In this document: positions 8,681 to 17,218 of the stretch, piece after piece
Layout of the letters: each line of letters starts with the position of its first letter
How positions within the stretch are numbered: the stretch's first letter is position 1
Origin: CAXBMB01 sp052078155
Lineage (GTDB): Bacteria > Pseudomonadota > Alphaproteobacteria > Kiloniellales > DSM-21159
NCBI GenBank assembly: GCA_052078155.1
Contig: JBQJBP010000002.1
Location: 1-64,000 of the forward strand
DNA: 64,000 nucleotides
Reading direction: 5' to 3'
Notes under the pieces: model-generated
What the model saw: only the letters and a program-made list of their open reading frames with translations
What the model was told of the DNA's origin: nothing
Databases searched by the model: none
Translations under genes and position numbers: made by a program

Positions 8681-10069
8681 TCAGAAAATCTTGCCCGGGT
8701 TCATGATACCCTTAGGATCCAATGCGGCTTTGACAGCCGACATGGCCGCCAGCTTGGCCGGGTCCCCCAAAGCAGAGAGCGCCGGCTTCTTTTCCAGGCC
8801 GATGCCGTGTTCTGCTGAGATGGAACCTCCCCAGATCTTCAGATTCCCGTTCACCAGGTCGGTCACCGGTTCTTTCAGAGCCTGAGAGGATTTTTCGCCG
8901 CTGATGGTCAGATGCAGATTGCCATCGCCCAGGTGCCCCATGGCAAAAAGCATCAGGCCCGGGTCCAGCGCGGTCAGACTGTCCTGCAGCCCGATGACAT
9001 ATTCATCCAGCCGGTCCAGCGGTACCGAGACGTCGTACCACAGCCCCTGAGGATAGACCCGGTCAATTGACCAGGAGTCTTCGCGAATGCGCCAGATTTC
9101 TTCACGCTCGTTGCCGCTTTTGGCCAGGAGGCCGTTGAGCAGCAGATCCGCCTCGAAGAGCTCACCCAACAGCTCCTCCAGGCGGTGACTGGCCGCCTCT
9201 TCCGTTGCTGCACCCCACTCAAAGATGGCGTAAACCGGTGCATCCTCAAAAGCCGTTACCCGGCGCAACCCCAGTTCTTCAGAGGAGGTATGGGCAAAGT
9301 TGCGGAACATGATTTCCGCAGCCAGCAGCTGTCCTCCCTGGGAACGATTGAGCTGATGGTAGGCTTTAACGGCTTTCTGGGCTGATTCAAGAGCGAGAAA
9401 ACAGGTGGCCCGGGCGGGAACAACAGGACTGAGGCGCAACGCCAGCCGGGTAATGATGCCCAGGGTTCCTTCCGCCCCGATCAACAGCTGCTTGATGTCG
9501 TACCCTTCGTTGCATTTGGTGACCAGCGACAGGTCACTCAGCAAGGAGCCGTCCGGCAGTACGGCCTCCATGCCCAGAACACGCTGACGGATCATGCCAA
9601 AGCGAAAGGCTTCAATGCCGCCGGCATTGGTGGAGACCATGCCGCCCAGAGTGGCCGTGTCGCGGGCCCCGAGGTCCACGCCAAAAGTCAGCCCCTCCTT
9701 ATTGGCTGCCGCTTCCAGTTCAGCCAGGGGCGTTCCGGCCTTGACCACCGCCACGGCGTTCAGCGGATCCAGACTCTCGATGCCACTGAAGCCCCGCAGG
9801 TCGACCTGAACCTGACCTTGTTTGGACACCGCTGCACCGGCCAGACTGGTCAAACCGCCCTGCGGGACCAAAGAGACCTCCGCTTCATTGGCCAGTTTGA
9901 CCAGCGCCTGCAGTTGGCTGACATCACGCACGCGGACCTGCAGACCTGCACCAAAATTGCCAACATTCAATCCCGGGTCCATGCCTGCCAGATCAGCTTG
10001 CTGCCGAATCTGGTCTGCGCCAAAGATCTCTGCCAAAGGGGTCAACAGGCTGGACTCAACAGGACTCAT
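8681..10069 (-). CDS. FAD-linked D-2-hydroxyacid dehydrogenase (GlcD/D2HGDH family)
   Basis: A 462-residue flavoprotein of the FAD-binding PCMH family. The N-terminal FAD domain has VPQGGLTSLAGAAV and DLGARDTATLGGMVSTNAGG; the C-terminal FAD-linked oxidase domain has the metal- and substrate-binding blocks HLGDGNLHLTISG and SAEHGIGLEKK. Family members oxidise D-lactate, D-2-hydroxyglutarate or glycolate and pass electrons to the quinone pool or an electron-transfer flavoprotein. No GlcE/GlcF partners are adjacent, which favours a single-subunit type. GGAG is 7 bp before ATG 10069; the codon just before it is TTG. The substrate is not determinable. Confidence 0.88.
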   Translation of the reverse strand: MSPVESSLLTPLAEIFGADQIRQQADLAGMDPGLNVGNFGAGLQVRVRDVSQLQALVKLANEAEVSLVPQGGLTSLAGAAVSKQGQVQVDLRGFSGIESLDPLNAVAVVKAGTPLAELEAAANKEGLTFGVDLGARDTATLGGMVSTNAGGIEAFRFGMIRQRVLGMEAVLPDGSLLSDLSLVTKCNEGYDIKQLLIGAEGTLGIITRLALRLSPVVPARATCFLALESAQKAVKAYHQLNRSQGGQLLAAEIMFRNFAHTSSEELGLRRVTAFEDAPVYAIFEWGAATEEAASHRLEELLGELFEADLLLNGLLAKSGNEREEIWRIREDSWSIDRVYPQGLWYDVSVPLDRLDEYVIGLQDSLTALDPGLMLFAMGHLGDGNLHLTISGEKSSQALKEPVTDLVNGNLKIWGGSISAEHGIGLEKKPALSALGDPAKLAAMSAVKAALDPKGIMNPGKIF

Positions 10070-10508
10070 CAACTTTCTCCACTAGAGTCTTATCGTCTGA
10101 ATTGGAACCACGCGGTGATTTCAAACAAGACGCGAATAAGCCTCTTTTCAACCTGTTAGAAGATGATTCACGACAGAGGGGGAGCGCAAGGCGCTTCTGC
10201 TTCAGTCGATCACACTCTAAAGGCAATGCTAATCGATAATCTAAAATCAAAGCTGTCTCTACCCTGCCCCAGGAAGCTTGACCAGTCGACCTCTGGGCAA
10301 AAGACTCTCCCTCGAACGGCGACACACTGGTGGCATCGGTTCTCCGCCGGATAAAAAAGCGAGACAGCTGTTCCAAAGTCGACGTTGAACTCTGGAGCCG
10401 ATTGGCGCATCACTGTGCCTCAATTCATACGTTGCCGGTCCCGCTTTGGCGCCGTGTACCGGCTTCCACACTTCGCCCCCAACGGCAGAAACACACAAGG
10501 CAGGCATC
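10070..10508. promoter_or_regulatory. Divergent intergenic region
   Basis: About 440 bp between the leftward flavoprotein and the rightward threonine-synthase-like gene, so it should contain both promoters. The segment 10205-10255 is the most AT-rich part. Overlapping open frames here have no recognisable protein signal and I reject them. Confidence 0.4.
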
Positions 10509-11735
10509 ATGACAGAGACCTTTGTCACCCATCTCGAATGCTCCATGACCGGCAAGCACTACCCTGCCGGTGAAGTCCACGGTCTGTCCGAGGTGGGCCG
10601 ACCTCTGCTGGTGCGTTACGATCTGGACAAGCTGGCTGCCTCTGTCAGCAAAGAGGACATTGCCAGCAGCAGCGCTGCAGGGTTCTGGCGCTATGCCCCG
10701 TTCCTGCCGGTGACACAGGCTGAAAACCGCGTCTCACTTGGTGAAGTGATGACCCCTCTGATCGCGCTTGAGCGCTCCGCCGGGGCGCTGGGAGCCAAAC
10801 CGGGCCGGGCCATCGTCAAGGATGAAGGCCGCCTGCCCACCGGGTCCTTCAAGGCCCGGGGGCTTTGCCTGGCGGTTTCCATGGCCAAGGAATTTGGCAT
10901 CGACCATCTGGCCATTCCCACCAACGGCAACGCCGGGGCGGCCATGGCCGCTTATGCCCGCCGCGCCGGTCAGCGCGCCACGGTGCTCTGCCCCTCCGAC
11001 ACACCGGACATCAACATCCGCGAAATTCAGCAGCAGGGCGCCCAGGTTTGGAAGGTCAACGGCCTGATCAATGACTGCGGCAAGATCGTTGGCGGTGGCA
11101 AGGAAAAGGTCGGCTGGTTCGACATCTCCACCCTGAAAGAGCCCTATCGCATCGAAGGCAAGAAAACCATGGGGCTGGAACTGGCGGAGCAGCTGGGCTG
11201 GAAACTGCCGGATGTGATCTTTTACCCCACCGGCGGTGGCACCGGGCTGATCGGCATGTGGAAGGCTTTCCACGAACTGAAAGAAATGGGTTGGATCAGC
11301 GGTCCCCTGCCCCGCATGGTGGCCGTTCAGGCCGAAGGCTGTGCGCCTATTGTCAAAGCCTGGGAAGCCGGTGAAGAACACGCCCCCCTCTGGGAAGACG
11401 CCCATACCGTGGCGGCCGGCATTCGTGTGCCCATCGCTGTCGGCGACTTCCTGATCATCCGCGCCGTGCGGGAATCCAATGGCTTTGGCATGATCGTCAG
11501 CGATGATGAATTGACCCGCGCCCGCGATGTGATCGCCAAGGAAGAAGGTCTGCTGCTCTGTCCGGAAGGGGCCGCAACGGCCGCGGCCTACCAGAAAGCG
11601 CTGGAACAGGGCCTGGTAACCGCAGACGACCAGGTGGTGCTGTACAACTGCGCCACAGGCCTCAAGTACCCCATGGATCCGGTCGACAACGACCTGAACA
11701 AAGACGAAGAGATCGACTACAGCATCTTCGGCTAA
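10509..11735 (+). CDS. Threonine synthase-like PLP-dependent enzyme
   Basis: A 408-residue fold-type II PLP enzyme. The cofactor lysine is Lys115 in PTGSFKARG; TNGNAGAAMAAYARRAG binds the substrate carboxylate, and PTGGGTGLIGMWKAF is the phosphate-binding glycine loop. The N-terminus (HLECSMTGKHYPAGEVHGL) resembles the short Cys-containing start of plant/archaeal-type threonine synthases, which convert O-phosphohomoserine to threonine. A threonine dehydratase or another PLP lyase is the main alternative. ATG 10509 is preceded by AAGGCAGG. No other threonine-pathway gene is in the window. Confidence 0.8.
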   Translation: MTETFVTHLECSMTGKHYPAGEVHGLSEVGRPLLVRYDLDKLAASVSKEDIASSSAAGFWRYAPFLPVTQAENRVSLGEVMTPLIALERSAGALGAKPGRAIVKDEGRLPTGSFKARGLCLAVSMAKEFGIDHLAIPTNGNAGAAMAAYARRAGQRATVLCPSDTPDINIREIQQQGAQVWKVNGLINDCGKIVGGGKEKVGWFDISTLKEPYRIEGKKTMGLELAEQLGWKLPDVIFYPTGGGTGLIGMWKAFHELKEMGWISGPLPRMVAVQAEGCAPIVKAWEAGEEHAPLWEDAHTVAAGIRVPIAVGDFLIIRAVRESNGFGMIVSDDELTRARDVIAKEEGLLLCPEGAATAAAYQKALEQGLVTADDQVVLYNCATGLKYPMDPVDNDLNKDEEIDYSIFG

Positions 11736-11790
11736 CACCGGACCGGTTGGTGCTTTCGCTTCCCAGCAGCGGCAGCGAAAACAACCAAAA

Positions 11791-11818
11791 CGCCCAGCCT
11801 CGTTGCCGAGGCTGGGCG
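11791..11818 (-). terminator. Rho-independent terminator after the aminotransferase
   Basis: CGCCCAGCCTCG pairs perfectly with CGAGGCTGGGCG around a 4-nt loop. Read on the minus strand it follows the aminotransferase stop (11829) and is itself followed by TTTTGGTTGTTTT, so it best serves that gene. It may also stop transcription arriving from the PLP gene on the other side. Confidence 0.85.
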
Positions 11819-11828
11819 GATCCGAACT

Positions 11829-12683
11829 CTATTCCAGGTTCGCCAGTGCTTCACTGATGTAGAGTTCGCGCAGGCGTTTGGCCATGGGACCGGGCGTGCC
11901 ATCGCCGATCACCGTGCCGTTGAACTTCACCACGGGCGTAACAAAGGACGATGCCGAGGTGATGAAAGCCTCTTTTGCGTTGCTGGCTTCTTCGGCAGTG
12001 AAGGGCCGTTCTTCAACCTTTATCTGCGCTTCCTGAGCCAGACGCAGCACGGCTTTGCGGGTGATGCCGTGCAGAATGTCGTTGCTCAGTTGCCGGGTAA
12101 CGATGGTGCCGTCCTGCGTGACGATGTAAGCGTTGTTGGACGTGCCTTCGGTGATGAAGCCGTCTTCTTCCAGCCAGGCATCGTCTGCGCCTTCTGCCTT
12201 TGCAGCCATCTTGGCCATGGACGCAGCCAGCAGTGCCACGGTTTTGATGTCACGCCGCCCCCAGCGCACGTCCGGCTGGGTCACCACAGACAAGCCCTTC
12301 TTGGCTTTCGGGGACTCGATTACATTGGCGGCCTGGGTAAAGAGAACCAGTGAAGGCATGGCGCCTTCCGGATAGAGGAAATCCCGGTCAGCCGCCCCAC
12401 GGGTCACCTGCAGATAAACCATGCCTTCGTTCAGGTCATTGCGTTTGATCAGTTCCCGCTGGATCGCCAGGATCTCTTCATCGCTGGCCGGAGAGTCCAT
12501 GTTCAGTTCTTTGAGGGACCGGCGCAGGCGGGCCATGTGGCCCTGATTGTCCACCAGTTTACCTTCCAAAACCGAAGACACTTCATAGACGCCATCGGCA
12601 AACAGAAAACCCCGGTCGAAAACAGAGATCTTGGCCTCTTCTTCAGGCAGGAACTCACCGTTCACAAAGACAGTTCGGCTCAT
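11829..12683 (-). CDS. dat: D-amino acid aminotransferase (fold-type IV)
   Basis: A 284-residue PLP aminotransferase of class IV. It opens with VNGEFLPEEEAKISVFDRGFLFADGVYEV, typical of D-alanine transaminases, and has the cofactor lysine in RRDIKTVALLAASMAK plus the later EGTSNNAYIV and NDILHGITRKAVL blocks. D-amino acid transaminases make D-Glu or D-Ala for cell wall or catabolism; branched-chain and aminodeoxychorismate enzymes are relatives, but the RRDIKT segment and length favour D-amino acid specificity. ATG 12683 follows AGGAAGA. It is a lone gene. Confidence 0.87.
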   Translation of the reverse strand: MSRTVFVNGEFLPEEEAKISVFDRGFLFADGVYEVSSVLEGKLVDNQGHMARLRRSLKELNMDSPASDEEILAIQRELIKRNDLNEGMVYLQVTRGAADRDFLYPEGAMPSLVLFTQAANVIESPKAKKGLSVVTQPDVRWGRRDIKTVALLAASMAKMAAKAEGADDAWLEEDGFITEGTSNNAYIVTQDGTIVTRQLSNDILHGITRKAVLRLAQEAQIKVEERPFTAEEASNAKEAFITSASSFVTPVVKFNGTVIGDGTPGPMAKRLRELYISEALANLE

Positions 12684-13067
12684 CTTTCTTCCTTTAACAC
12701 TCATCTGGCCGGTCGACAGACCAGCTCGTTTCTTCAGCTTCTCCCAGCGACAGGGCCACCAACGCGCTGAGCGGCCAACGCAAGCCTGCTGCCTTTATCC
12801 TGTCAGGGCAGAGCCACAGGACAGGGGAAAAACGAGACCAGCCTGTGACAGAAGGAAGGCGCAACCGGGCACTGTTGGTCCCGTGCGCTCCAATCCTGCC
12901 CTGATCCCGGGCTGAAGCTGACATTGGTTGTTGCCCTTAAGGTCTCACAACTGCCCTAGACGATCCTTTTCTTGTTTATCTCGACAACAGCAGTTTCTTC
13001 AGGTAAATCTTACAACTGTTAGAATTTAATGCGCCCTGTTTCAAAGCACCACCACCTGAGAGATGCC
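12684..13067. promoter_or_regulatory. Divergent intergenic region
   Basis: About 380 bp between the aminotransferase (leftward) and an acyl-CoA dehydrogenase (rightward). It must hold both promoters; the AT-rich tract 12960-13030 is a plausible promoter for the dehydrogenase. No gene is seen. Confidence 0.4.
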
Positions 13068-14213
13068 ATGACCAGCAGCCCCTATTTTTCGCCTGAACAT
13101 GACGCCTTGCGCGACCAGTTGCGCCGCTTTGTTGATAACGAAATGCGGCCCAAGGGCGATGCCTGGGAAGCAGCCGGGGAGAGCCCGCGCAGCCTGCTGA
13201 AGTCACTGGGCGACCTGGGCATGCTGGGCATCCGCTATCCGGAAGCCTACGGCGGTTCGGAACTGGATCAGCTGTCAACGATCGTCCTGACGGAGGAAAT
13301 CAGCCGCTCGACCTATGGCGGGGCCAACATCATGGTGCTGGTCCATACGGACATGGCCTCCCCCCATCTGGCCAACGCCGGAAACAAAGCCCAGATGGAA
13401 AAGTACATGCCGGGCATCATCTCCGGTGACATCCTGACGGCCGTGGCGGTGACAGAACCGGATGCAGGCTCTGATGTGGCCGGGCTCAAGACCCGGGCCC
13501 GCCAGGACGGTGACGACTGGGTGCTGAACGGGGCCAAGATGTTCATCACCAACGGGGTCAATGCCGACCTCTACTTTGTCGCGGCCCGAACAGACCCGGA
13601 TGCCAAAGGCTCACGCGGCATCACCATGTTCATCGTGGAAAAGGGCACTCCCGGCTTTTCCTGCAGCCGCAAGCTGGAGAAGTTCGGCTGGCACTCTTCC
13701 GACACGGCAGAGCTGGTTTTCGAAGATGTCCGCCTGCCCAAAGAGGCCGTGCTGGGGGAAGTCAACCGGGGCTTTTACGCCGTGATGCAGAACTTCCAGA
13801 ATGAGCGTCTGGTGATTGCCGCCGCCTCCATGGCTGAATCACAGACCGCCCTGGATCTGACCCTGGACTATGTCAAAAACCGCAAAGCCTTCGGCGGTGT
13901 GTTGTGGGACAAGCAGGCCATTCGCCAGCGCCTCTCCCAACGGCAGGCCGAAGTCCTGGCCGGACGCCAGCTGGTGCATCACGCCGGCTGGATGGCGGCG
14001 CAGGGCCTGGACTGTGTCAAGGAAGTCTCCATGTGCAAGGCCTATTGCGGTGAACTGATCAACCGGGTCATGTACGACTGTCAGCAGTTCCACGGCGGCG
14101 CGGGCTATCTGAAGGGCACCGCCATTGAGCGCATGACCCGCGACGCCCGCATCCATTCCATCGGCGGTGGCGCCACCGAAGTCATGCTGGAAGAAGTGGC
14201 CAAGCGCCTTTAA
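13068..14213 (+). CDS. Acyl-CoA dehydrogenase (catalytic Glu in helix G)
   Basis: A 381-residue FAD enzyme that introduces a 2,3-double bond into an acyl-CoA and hands electrons to electron-transfer flavoprotein. N-terminal, middle and C-terminal acyl-CoA dehydrogenase domains are all present (AVTEPDAGSDVAGL; MFITNGVNADLYFVAARTD; QQFHGGAGYLKGTAIERMTRDARI). The usual Glu of the YEGT motif is replaced (SIGGGATEV), while Glu247 in NFQNERLVIAA occupies the helix-G position used by isovaleryl-CoA dehydrogenase. It stands alone, with no partner enzymes in the same transcript. An upstream in-frame ATG at 13029 is possible, but 13068 matches the family start. Substrate unknown. Confidence 0.9.
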   Translation: MTSSPYFSPEHDALRDQLRRFVDNEMRPKGDAWEAAGESPRSLLKSLGDLGMLGIRYPEAYGGSELDQLSTIVLTEEISRSTYGGANIMVLVHTDMASPHLANAGNKAQMEKYMPGIISGDILTAVAVTEPDAGSDVAGLKTRARQDGDDWVLNGAKMFITNGVNADLYFVAARTDPDAKGSRGITMFIVEKGTPGFSCSRKLEKFGWHSSDTAELVFEDVRLPKEAVLGEVNRGFYAVMQNFQNERLVIAAASMAESQTALDLTLDYVKNRKAFGGVLWDKQAIRQRLSQRQAEVLAGRQLVHHAGWMAAQGLDCVKEVSMCKAYCGELINRVMYDCQQFHGGAGYLKGTAIERMTRDARIHSIGGGATEVMLEEVAKRL

Positions 14214-14354
14214 CTCCCGCTCACGCTTAAGGTCTGTTTGCAGGGCTTCGTCGAATGGTGAGGCTAGGCACTGCGCTCCCACAGGGGTGTCAGCTTCCCT
14301 CATCATCTGGGGGCAGTCAGGTCTGTTGAAAACAGCGATCGCCAGGTCTGATGA

Positions 14355-15302
14355 TCAGCCTATTTGCGCATCGTCGTCTTCCCGGCCAAAGGTCGGGCCT
14401 TCCGTGATCCCTGCCAGCAGGCCCTGATTGCGATGCAGCAGGCGGGTCAGGAAGTCGTAGGTTACCCGGATGCGGGCGTTGCTGTGCAGTTCCGGCAGGG
14501 TGGTCAGCCAGATTTCCTTCTCCATGGCCGGTTCCTGGGTCAGGACCTGCTGCAGGCGGGGATCACCGTCGCCCAGGTAGCGAAAAACCGGACCGATGCC
14601 CAAACCGGACAGGACAGCGGTGCGCACCGCCAGCAGAGAGTTGGAGAGAAAGACCATCCGCTCCAGCCCAAAGAGGCCCTGCAGCCAGGTGGCGGTGGGT
14701 GTGTAGCCCCGCAGGCCCACGCCCCGATGATGCTGTCCGGCTTCACCCAATAGATCTTCAGCGCGCTGGGGCAGGCCGTGAGCCTCCACATAATCCCGGG
14801 CCGCATAGAGACCAAAGCGAAAGAGAGACACCCGGCGGGCGATCAGATCCTGCTGGGTAGGCCGAAGCAGACGCAGGGCAATGTCTGCGTCACGGCTCAG
14901 CAGATTAACCATGGAGTTGTCGATCAGCAGCTCAATGCGGATGCCCGGATAACGCCGGTTGAACTCCGCCAGCTCGCCAGACAGCCAGGTGATGCCCAAT
15001 CCTTCCGTGGTGGAAATTCTGACTGTCCCCTCAAGCGAAGAATCGGCGCCGGCCACCGCCTTTTCCAAGGCGCCTGCTTCCTGCGCCATACGCCGGGCCT
15101 GATCCAGAATACGCTCCCCGGCCTCCGTTACCTGCAACCTGCGGGTGGTGCGCACCAACAGTTTTACCTTCAGCGTATCTTCCAGCTGGGACAAGCGGCG
15201 GCTGAGGGTCGGTTGCGAGACTTTCAGCTCTTCTGCAGCCGCAGTCAAACTCCCCGCTTCGACCACAGCGAGAAAATCACGAACGCCGTTCCAATCCATC
15301 AT
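14355..15302 (-). CDS. LysR-type regulator divergent from the TRAP operon
   Basis: A 315-residue LysR-family protein. The N-terminal winged HTH (MDWNGVRDFLAVVEAGSLTAAAEELKVSQPTLSRRLSQLED) is followed by the periplasmic-binding-protein-like effector domain (about residues 90-295). It is transcribed away from the TAXI-TRAP genes across a 365-bp gap, the usual arrangement of a LysR protein with its target. It converges on the acyl-CoA dehydrogenase at 13068. The inducer is unknown, plausibly the TRAP substrate. Confidence 0.92.
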   Translation of the reverse strand: MMDWNGVRDFLAVVEAGSLTAAAEELKVSQPTLSRRLSQLEDTLKVKLLVRTTRRLQVTEAGERILDQARRMAQEAGALEKAVAGADSSLEGTVRISTTEGLGITWLSGELAEFNRRYPGIRIELLIDNSMVNLLSRDADIALRLLRPTQQDLIARRVSLFRFGLYAARDYVEAHGLPQRAEDLLGEAGQHHRGVGLRGYTPTATWLQGLFGLERMVFLSNSLLAVRTAVLSGLGIGPVFRYLGDGDPRLQQVLTQEPAMEKEIWLTTLPELHSNARIRVTYDFLTRLLHRNQGLLAGITEGPTFGREDDDAQIG

Positions 15303-15667
15303 TATGCAAACATCCGTATAAGTGACATGCGAACTTTCGGGATATTAATGCAAAAACTTTGTTTTAGAATGCGGAATATAGATGGAAAGAGTGGAACTGT
15401 AGCTTCATTTCCGATCTTTCCTTCGTTAAGCTACAGATGATTACACCTATGGACACGACCGGAAAACAACCCGGTCAAAGTAGTGTTTTCCAGGTTAATT
15501 CAAGGGCTTACCTCTCAATTCCGGACTTCAAGAAACCGGGCCGAGGCAAGCCAGACAGAAAGACTTGTGACGACAGTCAGGTCTTTCAGTCGGGAGCAAA
15601 AAGACGCACACTGCCTCGGACGGATACCCGAACAGTGCACGAATAAAGGAACAAACGGGAGGTAAGT
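15303..15667. promoter_or_regulatory. Divergent LysR/TRAP control region with a TGCGGAA site
   Basis: This gap holds the promoters of the LysR gene and the TRAP operon. Positions 15362-15376 read TTTTAGAATGCGGAA, whose right half matches sites at 26444-26458 and 28476-28490 (see findings). The segment 15300-15360 is AT-rich and likely contains the LysR contact sites, but I could not identify a clean T-N11-A box. No gene is seen. Confidence 0.45.
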
Positions 15668-16837
15668 ATGAGCTTTACCAAGAAGACAACAATCGGCATG
15701 GCTGCAGCGGCCCTGCTGGCCACCGCCACTGTAGGCGGCGCGGCCCTGGCGGCTGAAGGCGGTCTTCCGGACAAAATGGTCTGGACCGCTTACGGCACCG
15801 GTTCTTCCGGTTACACACAGTCTGTTGCCATCGGCAACATGCTGAAAAACAAGTTCGGCACCACCTTGTCGGTGAAGCCGGGTAAAAACGACATTTCCCG
15901 CATGACCCCGCTGAAGCTGGGCAAAGCAGACTACTGCGCCTGCGGCATCGCTTCCTACTTCGGCTTTGAAGGCGTCGGCCTCTTTGCGTCCGAAGCCTGG
16001 GGCCCGCAGCCCATCCGCCTACTGCTGTCTGCTTCCGGTTCATACGGCCTGGGCATCGGCACACCGGCAGACGCCAACATCATGTCCGCAGCGGACCTGA
16101 AGGGGAAACCTGTGGCCTGGGTGCGTGGCGCAGACGCCCTGAACGTGCCCATGACAGCCATTCTGGCCTTTGGTGGCCTGACCTGGGATGACGTGGAAAA
16201 AACAGAATTCTCCGGCTTTAAAGCCAGCTGGGAAGCTCTGAACACCGGTCAGGTTGTCGCCGCTTTTGCCAGCACCGTGACTCCGCTGGCCAAAAAACTG
16301 GCCGCCAGCCCCCATGGCATCCGCTGGATTCCCATGCCCCACGATGACACAGCCGCCTGGGATCGTTTCCAGGCTGTGGCCCCTTACTTCGTGAAGACCA
16401 CAGTCACCACGGGCGCTGGTGTTTCCAAAGAAAATCCCTGGGAAGGTTCTGCTTATCCTTACCCGATCCTGGTGGGCAACGACGACCGCAAGGCCGACGA
16501 AGTCTACACGCTGGTCAAAGCCATCTCTGACGGCTACGACGAGTTCAAGGACAATGCTCCAGGCGCCAAAGGCTGGGCTCTGGCCAACCAGAAAATCGAG
16601 TGGGTGATCCCCTACCATGAAGGCGCTGTTCGCTTCCTGAAAGAAGCCGGTGTCTGGTCAGATGCCGCGCAGGCACACAACGATGCTCTGCTGGCTCGTC
16701 AGGCTGTAATCATGGATGCCTGGGCCGCCTTCAAAGCCGGCGACGCCCCCAGCGATAAAGAGGAATTCAAGACAGCCTGGCTGTCTGCCCGTAAAGGTGC
16801 GCTGGAAAAAGCCGGTCTGCCGGCCATCTTCGAGTAA
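15668..16837 (+). CDS. TAXI-family TRAP transporter substrate-binding protein
   Basis: A 389-residue periplasmic binding protein of the TAXI family of TRAP transporters. A Sec signal peptide covers about residues 1-29 (MSFTKKTTIGMAAAALLATA..., cleavage near ALA-AEG). The mature part has the family's GTGSSGYTQSVAIGNMLKNKFG opening. It delivers an organic anion to the permease at 17219. The start is strongly supported by GGGAGG just upstream. A large hairpin follows the stop, giving the usual higher expression of binding protein than permease. The ligand is unknown; TAXI proteins bind dicarboxylates, glutamate and other acids. Confidence 0.92.
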   Translation: MSFTKKTTIGMAAAALLATATVGGAALAAEGGLPDKMVWTAYGTGSSGYTQSVAIGNMLKNKFGTTLSVKPGKNDISRMTPLKLGKADYCACGIASYFGFEGVGLFASEAWGPQPIRLLLSASGSYGLGIGTPADANIMSAADLKGKPVAWVRGADALNVPMTAILAFGGLTWDDVEKTEFSGFKASWEALNTGQVVAAFASTVTPLAKKLAASPHGIRWIPMPHDDTAAWDRFQAVAPYFVKTTVTTGAGVSKENPWEGSAYPYPILVGNDDRKADEVYTLVKAISDGYDEFKDNAPGAKGWALANQKIEWVIPYHEGAVRFLKEAGVWSDAAQAHNDALLARQAVIMDAWAAFKAGDAPSDKEEFKTAWLSARKGALEKAGLPAIFE

Positions 16838-16847
16838 GAGGTGACCA

Positions 16848-16898
16848 GAAGGCCGCTGTTTCAGCTCTTTGATGCTTTTGAAACGGCGGCCTTCTTTT
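16848..16898 (+). terminator. Hairpin after the TRAP binding protein
   Basis: GAAGGCCGC-t-GTTTCA pairs with TGAAAC-GGCGGCCTTC and is followed by TTTT. It resembles a rho-independent terminator 10 bp after the stop of the binding-protein gene; partial read-through would feed the permease at 17219. Confidence 0.75.
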
Positions 16899-16920
16899 CC
16901 CTTTGTCTTCGGACCAGGAA

Positions 16921-16976
16921 GAGGACGGTCTGACAGGAGAGTTCTTGCCTCTCACAGACCTGAGCGGACCGTCCTC
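16921..16976 (+). other. Second structured element in the TRAP intergenic region
   Basis: GAGGACGGTC (16921-16930) is the exact complement of GACCGTCCTC (16967-16976). Inside, GGTCTG pairs with CAGACC and GAGAG with CTCTC, and the GGTC bases are shared by the outer and inner stems, so the two folds compete. It could be an attenuator or RNA-stability element ahead of the permease gene. I recognise no known riboswitch class. Confidence 0.45.
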
Positions 16977-17218
16977 CTCTTCCCCCAAAATCAGTTTTTC
17001 TTTGCACGCTGCGTGAGACTTTTCGCGTCAGGCTCCTCTCCTGTGAGCCGCGTGCAAGAGACAGCGTCACCAGGTTTGGCCGCAATCGCACTGAGCTGTG
17101 ATACCCTGACCTGAAAGCGCTGCCTCCAATCACCACGTCAGGGTCCGGGCCCAGACGGTTAAGCATCCCTTGCTTTTCACCCTGCCCGCCCTGCTCGAAA
17201 GGTCGGGTATTTGACACG

